DNA of 9,087 nt from positions 1-9,087 of the forward strand of contig CASEKM010000043.1 of NCBI GenBank assembly GCA_949288405.1, in the 5' to 3' direction. A model generated the notes under the pieces. The model saw only the letters and a list, made by a program, of their open reading frames with translations, had not been told where the DNA came from and made no database searches. Shown in pieces: positions 5,732-9,087 of this stretch; within the stretch, counting starts at the first letter, position 1, and each line of letters opens with the position of its first letter. This stretch comes from an uncultured bacterium. GTDB lineage: Bacteria > Bacillota > Clostridia > Oscillospirales > Oscillospiraceae. The position numbers were made by a program, and so were the translations under genes.

Positions 5732-6357
5732 GGGGTCTCCTCCTCCCCCGGCGCGGGGCGGTCCGCCGGGTCCTCCCCGGCCTCCTCCCGCTGCTTGGCG
5801 GCGATGGCCTCCTCCAGCTTCAGGGTCATCTGGTCCCCCTCCTGGGTGCCGCTGGGCAGCTCGGGCAGCTCCTCCAGGGAGCTCAGGCCGAAGGAGCGCA
5901 GGAAGGTTTTCGTCGTCCGGTACAAAATAGGCCGGCCGGGCACCGCCAGGCGGCCGCTCTCCTCGATCAGCTCCCGCTCCAGCAGCAGGCCCACGGTGTA
6001 GGAGCTGTCCACCCCCCGCACCTGGTCCACATAGGCCCGGGTCACCGGCTGGTAGTAGGCGATGATGGCCAGCACCTCCAAGGCGGGCTGGGACAGCCGG
6101 GCGGGCTTCCGGCTCTCCAGGGTTTTCCGCACATAGCCGGCGTACTCCGGGGCGGAGCACAGCTGGTAGCTGGCGTCCAGCCGCAGCAGCCGCAGCCCCC
6201 GGCGCTCATAGCTGTACTGGTCCATGAGCCGCTGGGCCACCGCGTCCAGGGTGGGCCGGTCGGTCTCCAGCCCCAGGCACAGCCGCTCCACCCCCACCGG
6301 CTCTCCGGCGGCAAAGAGGATGGCCTCCAGGGCCGCCTCCATCTCTTTCAGTTCCAT
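5728..6357 (-). CDS. scpB: Segregation and condensation protein B
   Basis: ScpB is the dimeric winged-helix (kite) subunit that joins ScpA and the SMC ATPase in the bacterial condensin complex, which compacts and helps separate new chromosomes. The 209 residues show two winged-helix domains (about 5-80 and 85-160). The family signature LSQPALEVLAIIAYYQPVT is at 88-106, RGVDSS at 114-119 and GRPILYRTTKTFL at 141-153. The tail after about 165 is acidic and Pro-rich and probably disordered, as is common in this protein. The ATG at 6357 is preceded by GGGAGGGAGGAG. It follows scpA by 18 nt and overlaps the next gene by 4 nt, so it sits inside a tight operon. The smc gene itself is not in the window. 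Confidence 0.97.
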   Translation of the reverse strand: MELKEMEAALEAILFAAGEPVGVERLCLGLETDRPTLDAVAQRLMDQYSYERRGLRLLRLDASYQLCSAPEYAGYVRKTLESRKPARLSQPALEVLAIIAYYQPVTRAYVDQVRGVDSSYTVGLLLERELIEESGRLAVPGRPILYRTTKTFLRSFGLSSLEELPELPSGTQEGDQMTLKLEEAIAAKQREEAGEDPADRPAPGEEETP

Positions 6358-6375
6358 GGGACTCCTCCCTCCCGG

Positions 6376-7179
6376 TTATTCTATCCCGTCCTCCCGGAAG
6401 CTAATCTCCTCCGGCGCGCCCGTTCCGGTGCTGGTGACGGTGCAGTCCTCCGCCGTCCCCGCCAGGCGCAGCCGGTGGGCGCGGCACAGCTCCAGCACCG
6501 CCAAAAAGGTGGCCACCACCTCCGAGCGGCTGCGGCTGCCCTGGAACAGGCTGCGGAACCGGGTCACCCCCAGGCGCAGCAGCCGGTTCAGGATCTCCAT
6601 GGCCTTCTCCGCCACCGGATAGGGCTCCCGGCCCACGATGCCCTGGAAGGCGGACACCGGGGGAGGCAGCTTGTTGTCCGACCGGGCCAGCACCGCCAGC
6701 ATGGCCTTCTTCAGGTCCTCCCTGGGGTGGACATAGCGGTACTCTCTGTTGGGCTGGAGGGGCTCCGGCTCCTTGGTGAGGAAGTCCCGGCCGTAGGTGT
6801 ACCGGCTGTCCAGCTGGGGAACCACCTCCTTGATCTTTAGGTAGTTCTCCCCCCGCTGGTGGGCCTCCAGGGTGGCGATGAGCTGCTCCATCTCGCTCAT
6901 GGCCTCCTCGTCGTGGATGGACAGGAGCATGCGGGTCTTGATATAGATCAGGTGGGAGGCCATGGTGACAAACTCGCTGGCCACCTCCAGGTCCAGCTCC
7001 TTGCGCTGGCGCATCCAGTCCAGGTACTGGTCCAAAATCAGGGAGAGCTGGATGTCCTGGATCTCCATTTTATTTTTGCTCAGCAGGTGGAGGATCAGGT
7101 CCAGGGGGCCCACAAAGTCCTCCAGGTCCTCGGTCTTGGCCTTGACCACATGCTCCAGATGGTAGATGGGACTGTCCAA
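6376..7179 (-). CDS. scpA: Segregation and condensation protein A
   Basis: ScpA is the kleisin that bridges the two SMC heads and binds a ScpB dimer. From the chosen start it is 267 residues. The N-terminal SMC-neck-binding region has the family core GPLDLILHLL (24-33) followed by SKNKMEIQDI. A long helical middle part follows, with a variable stretch around DSRYTYGRDFL. The C-terminal winged helix holds SRSEVVATFLAVLELCRAHRL (about 217-237). A GTG at 7185 would give 269 residues, but only 1 nt separates it from GGGAGG (7187-7192). The TTG at 7179 lies 7 nt from that site and is the better start. The gene is 27 nt after the M50 protease gene and 18 nt before scpB, the usual order in Clostridia. 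Confidence 0.96.
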   Translation of the reverse strand: MDSPIYHLEHVVKAKTEDLEDFVGPLDLILHLLSKNKMEIQDIQLSLILDQYLDWMRQRKELDLEVASEFVTMASHLIYIKTRMLLSIHDEEAMSEMEQLIATLEAHQRGENYLKIKEVVPQLDSRYTYGRDFLTKEPEPLQPNREYRYVHPREDLKKAMLAVLARSDNKLPPPVSAFQGIVGREPYPVAEKAMEILNRLLRLGVTRFRSLFQGSRSRSEVVATFLAVLELCRAHRLRLAGTAEDCTVTSTGTGAPEEISFREDGIE

Positions 7180-7186
7180 ATTCACG

Positions 7187-7192
7187 CCTCCC
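7187..7192 (-). promoter_or_regulatory. Ribosome binding site favouring a TTG start for scpA
   Basis: GGGAGG on the minus strand is 1 nt from the GTG at 7185 but 7 nt from the TTG at 7179. Normal spacing therefore points to TTG, making the protein two residues shorter than the longest reading. Confidence 0.6.
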
Positions 7193-7206
7193 GGCCTTTG
7201 AGATGG

Positions 7207-7893
7207 TCAAAAGAAGTAGTAGATCAGCAGAGAAAAGGGGAACTGGGTGAGGCCGCACATGAGCTGCAACACCCAGGCCATGGCCCGGTACAGGGGCCCG
7301 CCGAAGAAGCCCGACCAGGCCAGCAGCACCACCGCCACGATGAGGAAGCGCTCATAGCGCATCACCCACCGGTAGGCCGCCTCCGGCAGGAACATCTCCA
7401 CCACCCGGGAGCCGTCCAGCGGCGGGATGGGGATGAGGTTGAACAGCCCCAGCCCCACGTTGAGCACCGCCAGCTGGCACAGGAACAGCAGCACATAGGC
7501 CGCCGGGCGGCTGGTCAGCCCCAGATGGAGCACCAGGGAGCCCAGGGCCAGGGAGAGCAGGGCCAGCAAAAAGTTGGACAGGGGCCCGGCCAGAGCGGTA
7601 ATGGCCATCCCCTTCCGCGGCTCCCGGAAATTCCGGGGGTCCACCGGCACCGGCTTGGCCCAGCCCACCCCCACGGCCAGCAGGAGAAACAGGCCGATCC
7701 AGTCCACGTGGGACAGGGGGTTCAGGGTCAGCCGCCCGTTGAGCTTGGCGGTGGGGTCCCCCAGCCGGTAGGCCGCCAGTCCGTGGGAGAGCTCGTGGAC
7801 GGTCAGGCAGATGAGGCAGGCCGCGCCGCTCATCACAAACAGCAGCAGGCTCAGCCAGTCCATGTGGTGTAGTACTCCGGTCAACGCGCCCAT
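7207..7893 (-). CDS. Site-2 protease family (M50) intramembrane metalloprotease
   Basis: This 228-residue multi-pass membrane protein has the zinc-protease signature HELSHG at 33-38 (ligands H33 and H37, catalytic E34) in the first membrane segment. The second M50 motif, NLIPIPPLDGSR, is at 152-163, with D160 as the third zinc ligand. GWAKPVPVDPRNFR (77-90) and GPLSNFLLAL (103-112) are typical of the compact YwhC/Rip-like group that lacks PDZ or CBS domains. Such enzymes cut transmembrane segments of other proteins; the substrate is unknown. In sporulating bacteria a relative, SpoIVFB, processes pro-sigma-K, but the scpA neighbourhood and architecture fit the separate housekeeping-type family. 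The ATG at 7893 has AAAGGGG upstream. This is the first gene of the operon, about 30 nt after a strong promoter. Confidence 0.95.
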   Translation of the reverse strand: MGALTGVLHHMDWLSLLLFVMSGAACLICLTVHELSHGLAAYRLGDPTAKLNGRLTLNPLSHVDWIGLFLLLAVGVGWAKPVPVDPRNFREPRKGMAITALAGPLSNFLLALLSLALGSLVLHLGLTSRPAAYVLLFLCQLAVLNVGLGLFNLIPIPPLDGSRVVEMFLPEAAYRWVMRYERFLIVAVVLLAWSGFFGGPLYRAMAWVLQLMCGLTQFPFSLLIYYFF

Positions 7894-7932
7894 AGTCAGC
7901 TTCCCCTTTGCGATCTTAACCTAGATCTTTTT

Positions 7933-7961
7933 ATTATACCAAGTTCGCGGGAACTTGACAA
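7933..7961 (-). promoter_or_regulatory. Strong sigma-A promoter of the M50-scpAB-dacF-rluB operon
   Basis: Minus-strand TTGTCA (7956-7961, 5 of 6 to consensus) and a perfect TATAAT (7933-7938) are separated by exactly 17 bp, ahead of an A/T-rich start region and the M50 protease gene. It follows the rsmI terminator directly, so the downstream genes start a new transcript. The spacer contains an 18-bp palindrome, suggesting control by a repressor. Confidence 0.85.
7940..7957. promoter_or_regulatory. Perfect palindrome in the promoter spacer, candidate operator
   Basis: CAAGTTC and GAACTTG, perfect 7-bp arms around a 4-bp centre, fill the gap between -35 and -10 and touch both elements. A protein bound here would block RNA polymerase. 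The arrangement GTTC-N4-GAAC is the reverse of the Gram-positive LexA box (GAAC-N4-GTTC), so a LexA site is not suggested. The binding protein is unknown. Confidence 0.55.
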
Positions 7962-7963
7962 GG

Positions 7964-7983
7964 GCGGGGCCCCCGGGTCCCGC
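7964..7983. repeat. GC-rich imperfect inverted repeat between terminator and promoter
   Basis: This 20-bp stretch pairs at 8 of 9 positions (one A/C mismatch on the minus strand). It lies between the rsmI terminator T-run and the next promoter's -35. It could be a back-up hairpin for terminating rsmI transcripts, or chance in GC-rich DNA. Confidence 0.3.
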
Positions 7984-8014
7984 AAAAAACGGGCGCCTGC
8001 GGGGACGCCCGTTT
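7984..8014 (-). terminator. Intrinsic terminator of rsmI
   Basis: On the minus strand AAACGGGCG (8006-8014) pairs perfectly with CGCCCGTTT (7987-7995) around a 10-nt loop, and the T-run extends through 7984. It begins 9 nt after the rsmI stop codon and closes that transcript before the next promoter. Confidence 0.9.
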
Positions 8015-8023
8015 CTCCATCAC

Positions 8024-8857
8024 CTATTCCTCCACCGCCGCCCGGTACAGCTCGTTCCGGGACAGGCCCAGCTCCTTGGCGGCCCGCTTCACCGCGTCCC
8101 GAAGGGAGAGGTCCTCCTCCTCCTGGAGCGCCCGCACCCGGTCCAGGCCGTCCTCCAGGGTGGCCGGCTCCTCCTCCCGGGGCTCCGCCCCCCGGACCAC
8201 CAGTACGAACTCCCCCTTGGGGGACTCGGCCTGATAGCGCTCCGCCGCCGCCCCCAGGGTGGTGCGGACGATCTCCTCATGGAGTTTGGTCAGCTCCCGG
8301 CACAGGGAGACGGGCCGGTCCGGCCCGAAGACCTCCGCCAGGTCCTTCAGGGTGGCGGGCAGCTTGTGGGGGGCCTCGTAGAAGATCATGGTCCGCTCCT
8401 CCTCCCGCAGGGACTCCAGGTGGTGGCAACGGTTCTTCTTGTTCATGGCCAGGAAGCCCTCGAAGGTGAACCGGCCGGTGGGCTGGCCCGAGGCGGCCAG
8501 GGCGGTCACCAGGGCGCAGGGCCCGGGAATGGACACCACCTCCACCCCCGCCTGGGCGCACAGGGCCACCAGCTCCTCCCCCGGGTCGGAGACGGCGGGG
8601 GTGCCCGCGTCGGTGACCAGGGCGCAGCTCTCCCCCGCCAGCAGCCGCTCCAGAATGGCCGGGCCGCTGGTCTGCATATTGTGGCGGTAGTAGGACACCA
8701 TGGGCTTTTTGATCCCCAGGTGGTTGAGCAGCTTCACCGACACCCGGGTGTCCTCGGCGGCGATAAAGTCCGCCTGGGCCAGGGCGCCGGCCATCCTCTG
8801 GGAGATGTCCCCCAGGTTCCCGATGGGGGTGGGTACCAGATATAATGTTCCAGACAT
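8024..8857 (-). CDS. rsmI: 16S rRNA (cytidine(1402)-2'-O)-methyltransferase
   Basis: RsmI methylates the ribose of C1402 in the ribosomal decoding centre, using S-adenosylmethionine. The 277 residues match the family's usual length and carry its tetrapyrrole-methylase-like fold. Visible motifs are LYLVPTPIGNLGDIS (5-19), AEDTR (34-38), the SAM-binding DAGTPAVSDPG (83-93), PGPCALVTALAASG (111-124), FEGFLAMNKKNR (132-143) and YEAPHKL (150-156). A helical C-terminal region ends in LSRNELYRAAVEE, the usual tail. The ATG at 8857 has GGGAG 7 nt upstream. The gene is followed by its own terminator, so it is transcribed separately from the scpAB operon. I could not find a convincing promoter in the 230 nt upstream. 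Confidence 0.97.
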   Translation of the reverse strand: MSGTLYLVPTPIGNLGDISQRMAGALAQADFIAAEDTRVSVKLLNHLGIKKPMVSYYRHNMQTSGPAILERLLAGESCALVTDAGTPAVSDPGEELVALCAQAGVEVVSIPGPCALVTALAASGQPTGRFTFEGFLAMNKKNRCHHLESLREEERTMIFYEAPHKLPATLKDLAEVFGPDRPVSLCRELTKLHEEIVRTTLGAAAERYQAESPKGEFVLVVRGAEPREEEPATLEDGLDRVRALQEEEDLSLRDAVKRAAKELGLSRNELYRAAVEE

Positions 8858-8950
8858 AGTGTTTCTCCCAATTTTTTATCCTGCGGAGCAGTGTTTGAGG
8901 GGCTTTTTGATGCAAATACAAACAAGAGGAGCGGCGGATCTTAGGCCGAG

Positions 8951-9087
8951 ATGAAGCTGGCCTGGGACACGGCCCGGCGCGGCGTTTTGGAGACTTTTTG
9001 CGGGGAATTTCGCCGCCTGCGGGCGGCGAGTGACTTTGCCCGTGACAAAACGCTTGGGATCGAAATTGACCACATCAAACGCGAAGA
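8951..9087 (+). other. Possible start of a plus-strand reading frame, cut by the window end
   Basis: From an ATG at 8951 a plus-strand frame stays open for 45 codons to the window edge. It gives a charged, helix-like peptide beginning MKLAWDTARRG and continuing through FARDKTLGIEIDHIKRE. An in-frame TAG lies just upstream (8942-8944). The nearest purine-rich site, AAGAGGA (8924-8930), is 20 nt away, too far for a normal ribosome site. Third-position GC is lower than in the other genes. It could be a real divergent gene, a remnant, or a non-coding repeat; the opposite strand also has an open frame here. I do not recognise a family. Confidence 0.2.
9010..9029. repeat. GC-rich 8-bp hairpin
   Basis: Perfect arms (tcgccgcc and ggcggcga) surround a TGCG loop. 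No T-run follows on either strand, so it is not a normal intrinsic terminator. It lies inside the doubtful plus-strand frame, which weakens the case for that frame being coding. Confidence 0.4.

Noticed and set aside
5732..6160. N-terminal extension of the DUF2953 gene over scpB
   Set aside because: It is an out-of-frame reading of scpB. The ATG at 5731 has a good ribosome site and begins a membrane anchor.
6859..7872. Plus-strand open frame of 337 codons opposite scpA and the M50 gene
   Set aside because: It is antisense to two genes with clear motifs and start signals. Its composition (His/Gln/Gly-rich) has no domain-like features.
7940..7957. LexA (SOS) box
   Set aside because: The Gram-positive box is GAAC-N4-GTTC; here the half-sites face the opposite way (GTTC-N4-GAAC).

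Overview
The window is GC-rich bacterial DNA that reads as a low-copy housekeeping and sporulation locus of a Gram-positive, endospore-forming gut Clostridia. My best guess is the Oscillospiraceae (the Flavonifractor/Lawsonibacter/Intestinimonas kind). Three things support this: a GerW-family spore protein next to a DacF-like carboxypeptidase, the M50 protease-scpA-scpB-DUF2953-gerW-dacF-rluB order known from Clostridia, and GC-rich palindromic intergenic repeats of a style I associate with that family. The assignment is inference; no rRNA or other marker is present. All nine confidently called protein genes lie on the minus strand, so the biology runs right to left.

Right end (8858-9087): no recognised gene. 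It holds a short plus-strand open frame running off the window and a GC hairpin. Next comes rsmI (16S rRNA 2'-O-methyltransferase), closed by a clear intrinsic terminator (7984-8014). A strong sigma-A-type promoter (7933-7961), with a perfect palindrome filling its spacer, then starts the main operon: M50 site-2 protease, scpA, scpB, DUF2953 protein, gerW, dacF, rluB. Gaps in this run are short (an ATGA overlap at scpB/DUF2953, 3 nt before gerW, 23 nt before rluB), so co-transcription is likely. The operon joins chromosome condensation (ScpAB with SMC), membrane proteolysis, spore proteins, peptidoglycan trimming and rRNA modification.

A second unit starts between rluB and the next gene. A promoter there overlaps one of two identical-pattern 17-bp palindromes (TGCAA-N7-TTGCA) and drives a MurR/RpiR-type regulator. 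Only 6 nt later comes an HI0933/BaiN-like flavoprotein. This looks like an autoregulated two-gene unit.

Left end (1-460): no credible gene. It is filled with hairpin-forming palindromic repeats, one of which appears to run into the last codons of the flavoprotein gene.

I see no phage, transposase, CRISPR, defence or biosynthetic system here. The most interesting signals are regulatory (the paired operator and the promoter palindrome) and the repeat-dense left flank.
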